Numbered from the stretch's first letter, positions 49,401 through 58,497 are shown. The stretch is DNA of 64,000 nt from Azospirillum thiophilum (GCF_001305595.1 NZ_CP012406.1:62001-126000); one strand, 5' to 3'. Numbers and translations: made by a program. The notes: generated by a model not told the origin, from the sequence alone.

Positions 49401-49995
49401 CCACCGATTCCGCGGCGATGGCCATCATCAGGCCGCGATGGTGCTCGTTGGCCGACACGCTGCGCACGCCGAACAGGATGGCGAAGGCCGCCATCAGCAG
49501 CGCCGCCATCAGCGCGGTGCCGCCCGGCATCTGGTTGACGTCACTCCCCAGCGCGGCGCCGGCCAGGATCTCGAAGCTGACGCTGATCGCCTTCAATTGC
49601 AGCGCGATGTAGGGCAGCAGCCCGATCACCGCGGCGATGGTGACCAGCGCCGCCAGGCTGCGGCTCTTGCCGTAGCGGGCCGACAGGAAGTCGGAGATCG
49701 AGACGACGTTCTCGGACTTGGCGACGCGGACGATGCGGGCCAGCACCGGCCAGCCCAGCCCGATCATCAGGATCGGGCCGATATAGATCGGCAGGAAATA
49801 GAATCCCCCGGTCGCCGCCCGCCCGACCGCGCCGTAGAAGGTCCAGGAGGTGCAGTAGACCCCGAAGCTGAGCGCATAGAGCCAGGGGGTGCGCCGCTCG
49901 CCGCCATGGGTGCCGGTGCGGTCGCCGTACCAGGCGATGGCGAACAGCGACAGCAGATAGGCCAGCGACACGGCCAGGATGAACCAGCTTTCCAT
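46486..49995 (-). CDS. CrbS-like hybrid kinase with sodium/solute-symporter N-terminus
   Basis: The 1169-residue protein begins with about 13 transmembrane helices of the SSS/SLC5 family (about 1-510, e.g. CTSWTFYGAVGRAATGGFYFLPIYIG), then a STAC-like linker, PAS domain (about 650-770), coiled coil, HisKA (RFLAAASHDLLQPLHAARLF), HATPase_c (NYLANAVRY, DTGPGI, GLGLGLAIV) and a C-terminal receiver (VLCLENEP, VILTDYHLD, LLYKPV). This is the CrbS type, known to control acetate use with a LuxR-type regulator. A short duplicated segment PGPKPGGPKPGG lies in the PAS domain. Convergent regulator gene at 45056, with two AT-rich genes between. Confidence 0.92.
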   Translation of the reverse strand: MESWFILAVSLAYLLSLFAIAWYGDRTGTHGGERRTPWLYALSFGVYCTSWTFYGAVGRAATGGFYFLPIYIGPILMIGLGWPVLARIVRVAKSENVVSISDFLSARYGKSRSLAALVTIAAVIGLLPYIALQLKAISVSFEILAGAALGSDVNQMPGGTALMAALLMAAFAILFGVRSVSANEHHRGLMMAIAAESVVKLAAALGVGGAIAFSMFGNPAAFVEAAISHPEFLEMIRLDSIGADWWVACLLSALAILCLPRQFHVAVVENTHGGDVRSSAKLFPAYLVAINLFVLPVALAGLMLFPDGTTNADTFMVSIPLSQGWPWLALAAFIGGLSAATSMILVEMVALSTMICNDIAVPLLMALRPDNRRLRDDPAGILLLVRRSAVIVLVLLSYGCYRLIGPAFPLATIGMMSFTAVAQFAPALLGGLVWSRASRSGAFAGICAGFLGWAYTMLLPSFADAGWLASSALREGPFGLTGLSPVALAGIAGIDPLTNAALWSLGPNLLLFVLVSLLTRPSTLERQQAARFMSLRRATDGEAHGPRGATLADLHDLAVRYVGQARADAAFCRFTGVEDGDLPTALLTRTDGEAIQLTERLLAGAVGSASARVVVAGLLSDRRLSRTDARSIIDEASRAILKQHELLRATVENVPQGIAVFDEEWRVATWNNQFLVLLDLPDGFVQVGTSLEEIVGLIDRRGEYGRNGEVETLLARRSDPRRRNRPDVYERVRPDGTVLEIATNPMPGPKPGGPKPGGGGFVAVYTDVTERHRAAAALREANETLERRIAERTHDLSEAKAEAERANRGKTRFLAAASHDLLQPLHAARLFLSALSERNGDSAISQIDASLRSVEQILGDLLDVSKIDSGVVKPNPVPMRIDELLKPLGEEFTVLASRHGLALRVVECSAIVRSDPTLLRRILQNYLANAVRYTRTGRILLGCRRRGGVLSIEVWDTGPGIPEHKVPEIFMEFRQLDNDADDRGKGLGLGLAIVERLAGILDHTVQVRSRVGLGSAFSVLVPLTDEPVAARAVVARPRGRDLRGVLVLCLENEPAIARATEDLLSSWSCGVVTAAVPDLALAKLEGRRPDVILTDYHLDRSLTGVEALRGLRETLGGDIPAAVVTADRDASVREDIEAAGCRLLYKPVRPGALRALLGQLLAEGQRLVG

Positions 49996-50133
49996 GGGGC
50001 TTTTCGCATCCCGTTCTTGGACTTCTTCTCCCTATGGCGGTGGAGGTTATCACAAGATTGCGCGGACGGGCGGAGGGAAACCCCTCCGCCCGTCCGCTCA
50101 TTCAGGACTGCGACCTCAGGATTTCAGCCGGTC

Positions 50134-51852
50134 TCAATCATGTTCGTAGATGTCCACATCCTTGGTCTCGCGGACGAACAGCATGCCGATCACCAGGGTC
50201 GCGGCGGCGATGATGATCGGGTACCAGAGGCCGGAATAGATGTCGCCGGTCGCCGCCACGATGGCGAAGGAGGTGGTCGGCAGGAAACCGCCGAACCAGC
50301 CGTTGCCGATGTGGTAAGGCAGCGACATCGAGGTGTAGCGGATGCGGGTCGGGAACATCTCGACCAGCATGGCGGCGATCGGGCCGTAGACCATGGTCAC
50401 ATAGAGCACCAGCACCGTCAGCAGGGCGATGACCATCACCGTGTCGATGCGGGCCGGGTCGGCCTTGGCCGGATAGTTGGCCGCCTTCAGCGCGTCGCCC
50501 AGCCCCTTGTCGAAGGCCGCGCCGGCGCTCTTGGCGTCGGTCGGGGTGGCAGGCGCGGTGGCCGGGGCATGGCCGAGCGACACGGTGGCGGTCACCTGCG
50601 GCGCGGCCGAATAGCCGGCGATCACCGTGCTGCCGACCTTGATCGAGGCGACGGTGCCGGCGGGGGCCGCTTCGTTGGTGTAGGGGATGCCGCGCTTCAC
50701 CAGCGCGCCCTTGGCGATGTCGCAGGAGCTGGTGAACTGGCTGGTGCCGACCGGGTTGAACTGGAACGAGCACTCGTTGGGATCGGCGATCACGACCACC
50801 GGAGAGGTGGCGATGGCCTCCTCGAGCGCCGGGTTGGCGTAGTGGGTGATGCCCTTGAACAGCGGAAAATAGGTCAGGCAGGCCAGCAGCAGACCGGCCA
50901 TGATGATCGGCTTGCGGCCGATGCGGTCGGCCAGCGTGCCGAAGAGCACGAAGAAGGGCGTGCCGATCAGCAGGGCCGCCGCGATCATCAGGTTCGCCGC
51001 CTGGGCGTCGACCTTCAGCGTCTGGGTCAGGAAGAACAGGGCGTAGAACTGGCCGGTGTACCAGACCACCGCCTGGCCGGCGACGAGGCCGAACAGGGCG
51101 AGCAGGACGATCTTCAGGTTCTTCCACTGGCCGAAGGACTCGGTCAGCGGCGCCTTGGAGTGCTTGCCCTCCTCCTTCATCTTCTTGAAGGCGGGCGATT
51201 CGTTCAGCATCAGGCGGATCCACACCGAGATGCCGAGCAGCACGATGGAGATCAGGAAGGGAATGCGCCAGCCCCAGGCGTTGAAATCCTCCGCCGACAT
51301 CGAGACGCGGCAGCCCAGGATGATCAGCAGCGACAGGAACAGGCCGAGCGTCGCCGTGGTCTGGATCCAGGAGGTGTAGTTGCCGCGGCGGCCGTGCGGC
51401 GCATGCTCGGCAACATAGGTGGCGGCGCCGCCATACTCGCCACCCAGCGCCAGGCCCTGGAGCAGGCGGAGGACGATCAGGATGATCGGGGCGGCGATGC
51501 CGATCGAGGCGTAGTTGGGCAGGATGCCGACGATGAAGGTCGACAGGCCCATGATCAGGATGGTGACCAGGAAGGTGTATTTGCGGCCGATCATGTCGCC
51601 GAGGCGACCGAAGACCAGGGCGCCGAAGGGCCGGACGGCGAAGCCGGCGGCAAACGCCATCAGCGCGAAGATGAAGGCCGCCGTCGGGTTCACGCCCGAG
51701 AAGAACTGTGCGGCGATGACGGCGCTGAGCGAGCCGTACAGGTAGAAGTCGTACCACTCGAAAACGGTTCCGAGCGAGGACGCGAAGATGACCTTCTTCT
51801 CCTCGCCCGTCATCGGTCGGACGGCATCAGCCGTCGAAGCCGCATAGGCCAT
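50134..51852 (-). CDS. MHS-type major facilitator transporter with extra periplasmic-loop domain
   Basis: The 572-residue transporter is of the metabolite:H+ symporter subgroup: FASSLGTVFEWYDFYLYGSL, GRLGDMIGRKYTFL and RLLQGLALGGEYGGAATYVAEHAP are its signatures. Substrates in this group are organic acids or betaines; none is identifiable here. Between helices of the C-terminal half there is an insertion of about 125 residues (about 345-465), probably extracytoplasmic, with two cysteines (NECSF, SSCDI) and a Pro/Ala-rich part. ATG 51852 is preceded by GGGAGGG at a good distance. It lies next to the CrbS-like gene, so acetate or another short organic acid is plausible. Confidence 0.9.
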   Translation of the reverse strand: MAYAASTADAVRPMTGEEKKVIFASSLGTVFEWYDFYLYGSLSAVIAAQFFSGVNPTAAFIFALMAFAAGFAVRPFGALVFGRLGDMIGRKYTFLVTILIMGLSTFIVGILPNYASIGIAAPIILIVLRLLQGLALGGEYGGAATYVAEHAPHGRRGNYTSWIQTTATLGLFLSLLIILGCRVSMSAEDFNAWGWRIPFLISIVLLGISVWIRLMLNESPAFKKMKEEGKHSKAPLTESFGQWKNLKIVLLALFGLVAGQAVVWYTGQFYALFFLTQTLKVDAQAANLMIAAALLIGTPFFVLFGTLADRIGRKPIIMAGLLLACLTYFPLFKGITHYANPALEEAIATSPVVVIADPNECSFQFNPVGTSQFTSSCDIAKGALVKRGIPYTNEAAPAGTVASIKVGSTVIAGYSAAPQVTATVSLGHAPATAPATPTDAKSAGAAFDKGLGDALKAANYPAKADPARIDTVMVIALLTVLVLYVTMVYGPIAAMLVEMFPTRIRYTSMSLPYHIGNGWFGGFLPTTSFAIVAATGDIYSGLWYPIIIAAATLVIGMLFVRETKDVDIYEHD

Positions 51853-51990
51853 TGTCTTCACCCTCCCAAGTGAATAGTCCGGTCGTATGGTTGGTTTTTA
51901 GTGAGCGGCGCATTGCAGCCGCAGGGACTGATGACTGAGCGCCGATCTTGGTTTTCAGGCTGATAGTGTGGTGTACAAACCATCGGCGTC

Positions 51991-52012
51991 ACCCCCGACC
52001 ATGGTCGGGGGT
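51991..52012. terminator. perfect 22-base palindrome downstream of the binding-protein gene
   Basis: ACCCCCGACCA followed directly by TGGTCGGGGGT lies in the 226-base gap between the transporter start and the binding-protein stop. It may be a terminator of the minus-strand binding-protein gene (67 bases after its stop) or a dyad operator. The rest of the gap shows nothing recognisable. Confidence 0.4.
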
Positions 52013-52078
52013 ATCAGGGGCTGCGATGCTGCGCTACCTTGATCATTCTGGTAGGTGCCAACCCACCACCCGGCTTCC

Positions 52079-53191
52079 CTACTGGAACACCGGGGCGTAG
52101 AGCAACCCGCCCTGGGTCCAGGGCCGGTTCGGCCCGCGCTCCAGCTTGAAGGGGGAATGGGCTCCCAGGTTGCGCTCGAAGATCTCACCGTAGTTTCCGA
52201 CCTGCACGATCGCCTGATAGGCCCAGTCGGGCCGCAGCCCGGCCTTGACCGCCACCTGCGGCAGACCGGACAGCAGCCGGCGCATCTCGCTGCTGCCGGT
52301 GATGCGCTGGAAATTGGCGTTGGCCCCGGTGACGCCGGCATCGTCGGCCAGGAACAGCGCGTACATCGTCCAGCGCACCGCCGCCATCCACATCCGGTCG
52401 GCATTCGGCGTCAGCGGCGTGATCGGCTCGCGCGAGGGCAGGGACGAGAGCTCGGGCGAAGAGCTTGCGGAGGCCAGGGGCGCGTCGGCGATCTCCATCG
52501 ACCCGCGCGGCTGCTCCAGCACATGCAGCGCGGTGGTCAGCGGCGCCCGGTCGGCGCTGAGCGCCGCGCAGTCGCGGCTGAGGAAGGCTTCCAGCGCGTC
52601 GGGCCAGCCGGGATAGAGGCGCAGTTTCCATGGCCGGTCGCCGCGGGCCAGCAGCGCCTCCAGTTCGGCCTGGGTCGTGGTGCCGACCGGCACGCAGATC
52701 GTCAGCTCGCCGCTCTCCAGCGCCGACCGGCCGTCGGGCAGCCGCCATGCGGCGATCCCCTGCACGTCGTGGAAGACAGGCGGGCCGAAATCGACGGCAT
52801 AGGTGGCGTCGCGCGTCAGCGTCCACGAGGTCTGGGCAAAGGAAACGTCGACATCTCCGGCGGCGACGGCGGCGAACTCCTGCGGTTTCGACAGGCGGCG
52901 GATCTCGATGGCGTCGGCCTTGCCCAGCACCGCGGCGGCCAGCGCGCGGCACAGATCGACCATGAATCCGACCGGCCGTCCGTTGTCGTCGTTGGCGGCG
53001 AATCCGGGATTGAAGGACACCCCGCAGCGCACGACCCCGCGCCGCTCGATCTCGGCCAGCACCGGGCGCTCGCCGACCGGGGGCGGGGATGCGCCCTGCT
53101 GGGCCGCGGCGGTCCCGGCAAGAGCCAGCAGCAGGCCCAGAAACAGACCCGGCAGCAGGCCCGGCGCGGCGATCACGGGCTTTCTCCCCAT
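52079..53191 (-). CDS. periplasmic amino-acid-binding protein (AapJ-like), without transporter genes
   Basis: The 370-residue protein has a Sec signal peptide (about 1-30, cleavage after GTAAA) and the fold of family-3 solute-binding proteins, closest in layout to AapJ: RRGVVRCGVSFNPGFAANDDNGRPVGFMVDLCRALAAAVLG, AQTSWTLTRDATYAVDFGPPVFHD and PLTTALHVLEQP. The AapQMP permease and ATPase genes are absent. It is divergent from a TorS-like sensor kinase with a shared 95-base promoter region, so it may serve as a periplasmic co-sensor, as TorT does for TorS. Confidence 0.88.
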   Translation of the reverse strand: MGRKPVIAAPGLLPGLFLGLLLALAGTAAAQQGASPPPVGERPVLAEIERRGVVRCGVSFNPGFAANDDNGRPVGFMVDLCRALAAAVLGKADAIEIRRLSKPQEFAAVAAGDVDVSFAQTSWTLTRDATYAVDFGPPVFHDVQGIAAWRLPDGRSALESGELTICVPVGTTTQAELEALLARGDRPWKLRLYPGWPDALEAFLSRDCAALSADRAPLTTALHVLEQPRGSMEIADAPLASASSSPELSSLPSREPITPLTPNADRMWMAAVRWTMYALFLADDAGVTGANANFQRITGSSEMRRLLSGLPQVAVKAGLRPDWAYQAIVQVGNYGEIFERNLGAHSPFKLERGPNRPWTQGGLLYAPVFQ

Positions 53192-53286
53192 CCTTCTCCC
53201 CTTATCCGACGGCGCCGCTATGATACGCTCGCCGCGGTGCCGCGCAAACGATCGGGGTGCCGGGTCCTGAACATGCGGGAACGGGA

Positions 53287-56200
53287 ATGGCGGCAGACGG
53301 CAAAACGGGCGTGGTACGGATCGGCGTCGGCGCGCGGCTGTTCGGCGCGCTCGCCTTCAACGGGTTGGTCGCCTTCCTGATCGGGCTCGGCGCCTACATC
53401 GCCTTCGACGGGCTGCATGCCGGCATCACCAAGGTCACGTCGGAACAGTTCCCCGCGGTCGTCGCCTCCGCCAAGCTGGAGCGCCAGCACCAGCGGATCA
53501 TGCGGACCCTGGAACAATTGGCCATGTCAGACGACAATTTCGGCCGCGAAACGATCAGTCAGGGGCTGTCCGACCAGCTCAACGGCTATGACAGGCTGCT
53601 GGCGGAGATGGAGCCGTCCGCCGGCCGGCAGGCGCAGCGCATCGCCAACCTGAAACAGCAGCGCGACGAGATCCTGCGGCTGCGCGACGCCATCGACCGC
53701 GGCGTGACCGCCCGCATCGCCGCCCGCCGCGCCCTGGCGGAGCGCGGCCGCGACGTGCGGCGGATGGCCGACGCCCTGGCCGAACCCGGCCTGCGCGGGG
53801 TGGAGGATGTGGCTGTACAGCGCTGGCTGGCGATGGCGGAGCGGCTGCTGTTCCTGATCGCCTCGGTCCACCAGACGGAAAACAGCTTCGCCCTGGCCCG
53901 GCTGGCCGACAGCGCGGCGGCGCAGCTGGCGGCGCTGGCAGGCACGCTGCCGGCCGATGCTTCGGCCAATGTGGCGGACGGGGTGGCTGGGCGGCTGGCC
54001 CGGCTGGCCGGCGGCATGCGCGCGGTGGTGGAGGGCGAGCGGTCGGTCTTCCGCCAGCGCCAGGCCGAATTGCAGGCGTCCGAAGCGCTGAACGGGCTGG
54101 TCGACCGCGCCAATCAGGTGTCGCTGGTCAACACCGGCCTGAACACCGGCATCTTCGTCGAGCAGACCAAGGCGGCGGAGGAAAGCCGCCAGCAGGTGAT
54201 CGAGGTGTCCACCACCTACAGCCGCCTGTTCTTCGCCTCGGTCGGGGTGGTGGTGCTGGGGATGGTGCTGTCGGTGCTGTATGTCCGACGCAAGGTGCTG
54301 GCACGACTGTGGGCGGTCAGCGAGGCGATCCGCGACCGCACCGGCGGCGGCAAGGCCGAGGTGCCGGTGACCGGCGCCGACGAGATCGGCGAGCTGGCCC
54401 GTGCGCTGCGCTTCTACATCCAGGAGACCGAGGACAAGAGCGAGGCGCTGAGCCGCAAGGAGCAGTGGCTGCGCACGGTGCTGGAGGCGGCGCCGGTGCC
54501 GCTGGTGATCTCCGGCCGGGCCGACGGACAGATCCGCTTCGTCAACCGCCGCGCCGCCGACCTGTTCGAGGTGGCCGACGCCGCCGACCTGCTGGGCCGT
54601 CCGGCCGCCAGCGTCTGGTACGCCCCGGCGGTGCGCGAGGAGTTCGTCCGCGACGTGTTCGGCAGCGGCCTCGCGCTCGACGTCGAGACCGAACTGGTGA
54701 CCGAATCCGGCCGCCGCCTGTGGGGCCTGCTGTCCGGCATCGCCTTCGAGTTCCAGGGCGAGGAGGTGCTGCTGAGTTCCATCGTCGACATCACCCGCCG
54801 CCGCGAGGCGGAGGAGCTGCTGCGGCGGACCCAGGCGTTCCTGGACGCGGTGATCGACAATGTGCCGAGCGTGCTCTACGTGCTGGAGGGCGACAGCGGC
54901 CGGGTCGTGCTGTGGAACCGGGCGGCGGAAGACCGGTTCGGCACCCGCCGCGCCGACATCGAGGGCCGCACCCTGGCCGAGGTGCTGGGGCCGGAAACCG
55001 GGCGGGCGCTGGCCGGCGGCGATCCCGGCGCCATGCGCTCGCTCGGGGTGGAGGAGCTGGTGCTGGGCCGCAACGGCGAAACCGCGGTGTTCGCCCTGCA
55101 GCGCCATCCCTTCGAATGGTCGGGCGACGGCCGGTGCCGCATCATCTGCGTCGCCAACGACGTCACCGCCTCGCGCCGGGCGCGCGAGGAGCTGCGGCAG
55201 GCCAAGGACCGGGCCGAGCGGGCCGACGCCGCCAAGACCGAGTTCCTCGCCACCGTCAGCCACGAGATGCGCACGCCGCTGAACGGCATCCTCGGCCTGT
55301 GCCGGCTGTTGCTGACCGGACAGCTCCATGCCGGTGAGCGGCGCTACGCCCTGTCGATCATGCGCTGCGGCCATGGGCTGCTCGATCAGGTCAACGACAT
55401 CCTGGACCTGCGCAAGATCGAGGACGGCAAGCTCGACCTCGACCCCGCGCCCTGCGCCCTGCTGCCGGTGCTGGAAGAGGTCGTTGCGACAGTGGAAGGA
55501 TTGGCGAACGAGAAGGGCATCGACCTCGATCTCGACATCTCGCCCGACGTGCCCGACCTTGTGGTGATCGACCGCCAGCGGCTGCGTCAGATCCTGGTCA
55601 ACCTCGTCGGCAACGCGGTGAAGTTCACAGAACGCGGCGGGGTCGACCTGCGCGTCGATATCGATCCGGCATCGGAACGTTCCGGAACCGGTGAGATGAT
55701 GCGCCTGGCGGTGCGCGACACCGGCATCGGCGTGCCGCCCGAACGCCGGGCCGCCATCTTCGAGAAGCTGGAGCAGGCCGATCCCACCATCGCCCGCCGC
55801 TTCGGCGGCAGCGGGCTGGGGCTGGCCATCGTCCGCCACCTGCTGGACGCCATGCAGGGCAGCATCCGCGTCGACAGCGCGGTCGGGCTGGGCAGCGTCT
55901 TCACCGTCACCATCCCCCTGCTGCGGGTGGAGGAACCGGCCCTGCCGGCCCGGCCCGGCCGACTGCTGCCGATCAGCCTCGTGCGGTCGCTGGCGCTGCT
56001 GCTGGTGGAGGACGACGCGATCAACCGCGAGGTGGCGCTCGGCCTGCTGTCCGACGCCGGCCACCGCATCACGGTGGCGGAAACCGGGGAGAAGGCGCTG
56101 GAACTGGCGGCCCGGCGGCGGTTCGACGCCGTGCTGCTGGACATCCGCCTGCCCGACATCGACGGGCCGGAGGTGGCGCGGCGTATCCGGGCGCTGCCCG

Positions 56201-56790
56201 ACGACGACCGCGCCGCGGTGCCAATCGTCGCGGTGACCGCCAACGTCTTCGCCGCTGACCGGGCCCGCTATCTCGCCGCCGGCATCGATGCGGTGATCGA
56301 GAAGCCGATCTTCCCGGAGCGGCTGATGCATCTGCTCTCCAACGCCGTCGCGGCGCGGCGGGCCGGTGAAGGCGATGGCGATGATGCCGATCACGGGTCG
56401 GATGAGGAGGACGGCGGCATCCCCGTCCGGCCCCCGGTTGTCGAGGACGATGTGAACGCTGCGATCCTGGAACGATACATCCGCTCCCTCGGTCCGGCCC
56501 GCTTCGCCACCATCCGCGGATTGCTGATGGAGTCGGCCGGCGAGGGACTGCCGCGGCTGGGCGCCGCCGACATCCCCGACGACGAGATCGAGGACATCGC
56601 CCACCGGCTGGCCGGCGCCGCCAGCCATTTCGGCCTGACAAGCTTCGTCGGGCTGATGCGCGCGGTCGAGGACGGCATGCGGGAAGGCCGGCGAATCGAG
56701 GCGCAGGACCTGGCCGCCACCGCCGCGGCCGTGTTCGACCGCGGCGTCGCCGCGATGGATGCGATGCAGGGAAGTCTGGTGGGGGTGTAG
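53287..56790 (+). CDS. TorS-like hybrid histidine kinase
   Basis: The 1167-residue kinase has two transmembrane helices (about 15-35 and 315-340) around a periplasmic all-helical domain of about 280 residues, like the TorS sensor. It continues with HAMP (about 345-390), two PAS domains (about 400-650), HisKA (TVSHEMRTPLNGILGL), HATPase_c (NLVGNAVKF, DTGIGV, GGSGLGLAI), receiver (LLVEDDAINRE, LLDIRLPDIDG, IEKPI) and a C-terminal Hpt-like domain (about 1060-1165, His in DIAHRLAGAASHFG). The start at ATG 53287 is preferred over GTG 53257. The divergent binding-protein gene probably supplies the signal; no response regulator is adjacent. Confidence 0.92.
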   Translation: MAADGKTGVVRIGVGARLFGALAFNGLVAFLIGLGAYIAFDGLHAGITKVTSEQFPAVVASAKLERQHQRIMRTLEQLAMSDDNFGRETISQGLSDQLNGYDRLLAEMEPSAGRQAQRIANLKQQRDEILRLRDAIDRGVTARIAARRALAERGRDVRRMADALAEPGLRGVEDVAVQRWLAMAERLLFLIASVHQTENSFALARLADSAAAQLAALAGTLPADASANVADGVAGRLARLAGGMRAVVEGERSVFRQRQAELQASEALNGLVDRANQVSLVNTGLNTGIFVEQTKAAEESRQQVIEVSTTYSRLFFASVGVVVLGMVLSVLYVRRKVLARLWAVSEAIRDRTGGGKAEVPVTGADEIGELARALRFYIQETEDKSEALSRKEQWLRTVLEAAPVPLVISGRADGQIRFVNRRAADLFEVADAADLLGRPAASVWYAPAVREEFVRDVFGSGLALDVETELVTESGRRLWGLLSGIAFEFQGEEVLLSSIVDITRRREAEELLRRTQAFLDAVIDNVPSVLYVLEGDSGRVVLWNRAAEDRFGTRRADIEGRTLAEVLGPETGRALAGGDPGAMRSLGVEELVLGRNGETAVFALQRHPFEWSGDGRCRIICVANDVTASRRAREELRQAKDRAERADAAKTEFLATVSHEMRTPLNGILGLCRLLLTGQLHAGERRYALSIMRCGHGLLDQVNDILDLRKIEDGKLDLDPAPCALLPVLEEVVATVEGLANEKGIDLDLDISPDVPDLVVIDRQRLRQILVNLVGNAVKFTERGGVDLRVDIDPASERSGTGEMMRLAVRDTGIGVPPERRAAIFEKLEQADPTIARRFGGSGLGLAIVRHLLDAMQGSIRVDSAVGLGSVFTVTIPLLRVEEPALPARPGRLLPISLVRSLALLLVEDDAINREVALGLLSDAGHRITVAETGEKALELAARRRFDAVLLDIRLPDIDGPEVARRIRALPDDDRAAVPIVAVTANVFAADRARYLAAGIDAVIEKPIFPERLMHLLSNAVAARRAGEGDGDDADHGSDEEDGGIPVRPPVVEDDVNAAILERYIRSLGPARFATIRGLLMESAGEGLPRLGAADIPDDEIEDIAHRLAGAASHFGLTSFVGLMRAVEDGMREGRRIEAQDLAATAAAVFDRGVAAMDAMQGSLVGV

Positions 56791-56818
56791 GGCACCCCCG
56801 CCTTCAGGCCGCCGCCTC

Positions 56819-57499
56819 TCAGGCCGCCTTTGCCGCGCGGTAGGCTTCGAGAAGCTGGCGACCGGCGGCCAGGATGGCCTCGCGGTCGCCCTTCTTGACC
56901 AGCCCCTCGTCGACCAGCTTGCCGCCGGCCCCGACGCAGGCCACGCCGGCCGCGACGTAGGACGCGACGGTGGTGGCGTCGATGCCGCCGGTGGGGACGA
57001 TGCGGACGCCGGGGAACACCGACTTCAGCGCCTTGATGTGCGCCGGGCCGACGGTGGAGGCCGGGAAGATCTTGACGGCATCGGCACCGGCGGAAATGGC
57101 GGCATGCACCTCGGTCGGGGTCAGGGCGCCCATCAGGCAGGCGACGCCATGGTCGCGGCAGGCGGCGGCCACCTTGGGCAGGACGCAGGGCGACACGACG
57201 TAGCGGGCGCCGGCCTTCACCACCTCGGCGACGGCGGCCGGGGTCAGAACGGTGCCGGCGCCGATCAGGGCGTCGCCCTCCGCCGACAGTTCCTCGATCA
57301 GGCCGACGGCGCCCGGGGTGGTCATGGTGATTTCGAAGGTGCCGTAGCCGGCCTCGCGCAGCCAGCCGACCGCGGTGCGGGCCAGCTCGGCCGAGCTGTT
57401 GCGGATGACCGGGACGACGCCGTAGGCGACGAGCTGGTCGATGACTTCGGCCGGGGTCAAGGCGGCGGGGGATTGGGCCGGGGATTGGGTGGTGGACAT
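56819..57499 (-). CDS. eda: KDPG/KHG-type aldolase
   Basis: The 226-residue class I aldolase cleaves 2-keto-3-deoxy-6-phosphogluconate (or related keto acids) to pyruvate and an aldehyde in the Entner-Doudoroff pathway. Catalytic residues are visible: E56 in TFEITMTTPGA and Schiff-base K143 in DAVKIFPAS. VIRNSSAELA and VPTGGIDATTV complete the phosphate site. The start overlaps the stop of the HexR-like gene (ATGA), so both are co-translated. 2-keto-3-deoxy-6-phosphogalactonate or 4-hydroxy-2-oxoglutarate are possible alternative substrates. Confidence 0.92.
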   Translation of the reverse strand: MSTTQSPAQSPAALTPAEVIDQLVAYGVVPVIRNSSAELARTAVGWLREAGYGTFEITMTTPGAVGLIEELSAEGDALIGAGTVLTPAAVAEVVKAGARYVVSPCVLPKVAAACRDHGVACLMGALTPTEVHAAISAGADAVKIFPASTVGPAHIKALKSVFPGVRIVPTGGIDATTVASYVAAGVACVGAGGKLVDEGLVKKGDREAILAAGRQLLEAYRAAKAA

Positions 57500-58464
57500 C
57501 AGGATTCCTCGGGACTCTTCGTGGGGGATGGAGAGGGGGACGGCGTGCCGGTCCGGTCCGGCACGCGATGATGACCGGCCAGCACCGCCTTGATGCGGGC
57601 CAGCCGACGGTCGAGGCCGGGCGGCGCCTGCAGCCCGACCGCGACGGTCAGGGCGTCGATCAGCGCGAGCTGGGCGAGGCGCGAGGCCATCGGGGTGTGG
57701 ACCGCGGTGTCCTCGTCGACATCGACGGTCAGGCGGATGTCGGCGCGTTCGGCCAAGGGGGTCGCCGACGCGGTGATGGCGATCACCGTCGCCCCGCCGT
57801 CGCGGGCGATGGCGGCGACGTCGAAGATCTCGTCGCTGGTCCCGGTCTTGGAGATCGCAAGCAGCGCGTCGCCGGGACCGAGCGTCGCCGCCGCCATCGC
57901 CTGGAGATGGGCGTCGGTGGAGGCGGTGACCTGCGGCAGCAGGCGGAACAGCTTGTGATGGGCGTCCAGCGCCACGGTGCCCGACGCGCCGACGCCGACG
58001 ATCTGCACCCGCCGCGCCTGCGCCATCACGCGGGCGGCGCGTTCCAGCGCCACGGTGTCGAGCCGGCCGCGCAGGCGGACCAGCGCGTCGATTGCACGGT
58101 TCAGCACCTTTTCCGCGGCGCCGGCGACACTGTCGCCGGGCGACAGGTCGCGCACCAGCGGTGTCGGCCGCTCGCCGGCCTCCTCGCGCGCGGCCGATGC
58201 CGCCAGATGCCCGGCCAGCGCGATCTTGAATTCCTGGAAGCCGCCATAGCCGGCGGAACGGCAGAAGCGCAGGACCGACGGCTCGCTCACCCCGGCCTTG
58301 CCCGCCAGCTGCGCCAGGCTGTCGCGCACCGCCGACTCGGGGTCGGCCAGAACGGAGCGCGCCACGGCGGCTTCCGCCCGGCGCAGCCGGTCAAGGGAGG
58401 AGGCGATGGTGTCCAGCATGGAAGGGCCAGCATGTGCCAGTGGGGGGACCGGATCGGGTGCCAT
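57499..58464 (-). CDS. hexR: RpiR-family regulator, HexR-like
   Basis: The protein (321 residues; 306 if it starts at ATG 58419, the usual HexR-like N-terminus MLDTIASSLDRLRRAE) has an RpiR HTH (SLAQLAGKAGVSEPSVLRFCRSAGYGGFQEFK) and a SIS sugar-phosphate domain (VQIVGVGASGTVALDAHHKLFRL, LLAISKTGTSDE). HexR represses central sugar genes until KDPG binds. A perfect HexR-type palindrome stands 34 bases upstream, and eda, which consumes KDPG, follows in the same operon. This supports both the assignment and autoregulation. Confidence 0.88.
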   Translation of the reverse strand: MAPDPVPPLAHAGPSMLDTIASSLDRLRRAEAAVARSVLADPESAVRDSLAQLAGKAGVSEPSVLRFCRSAGYGGFQEFKIALAGHLAASAAREEAGERPTPLVRDLSPGDSVAGAAEKVLNRAIDALVRLRGRLDTVALERAARVMAQARRVQIVGVGASGTVALDAHHKLFRLLPQVTASTDAHLQAMAAATLGPGDALLAISKTGTSDEIFDVAAIARDGGATVIAITASATPLAERADIRLTVDVDEDTAVHTPMASRLAQLALIDALTVAVGLQAPPGLDRRLARIKAVLAGHHRVPDRTGTPSPSPSPTKSPEES

Positions 58465-58497
58465 CGATGAGGATGGCGGGCAGGACCGGAGCCTGAA

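Noticed and set aside
46705..51873. A 1722-codon open frame on the plus strand across the kinase and transporter genes
   Set aside because: It is antisense to two well-supported genes and its translation is Gln/Arg/His/Gly-rich without domains, as expected from the third codon positions of GC-rich genes.
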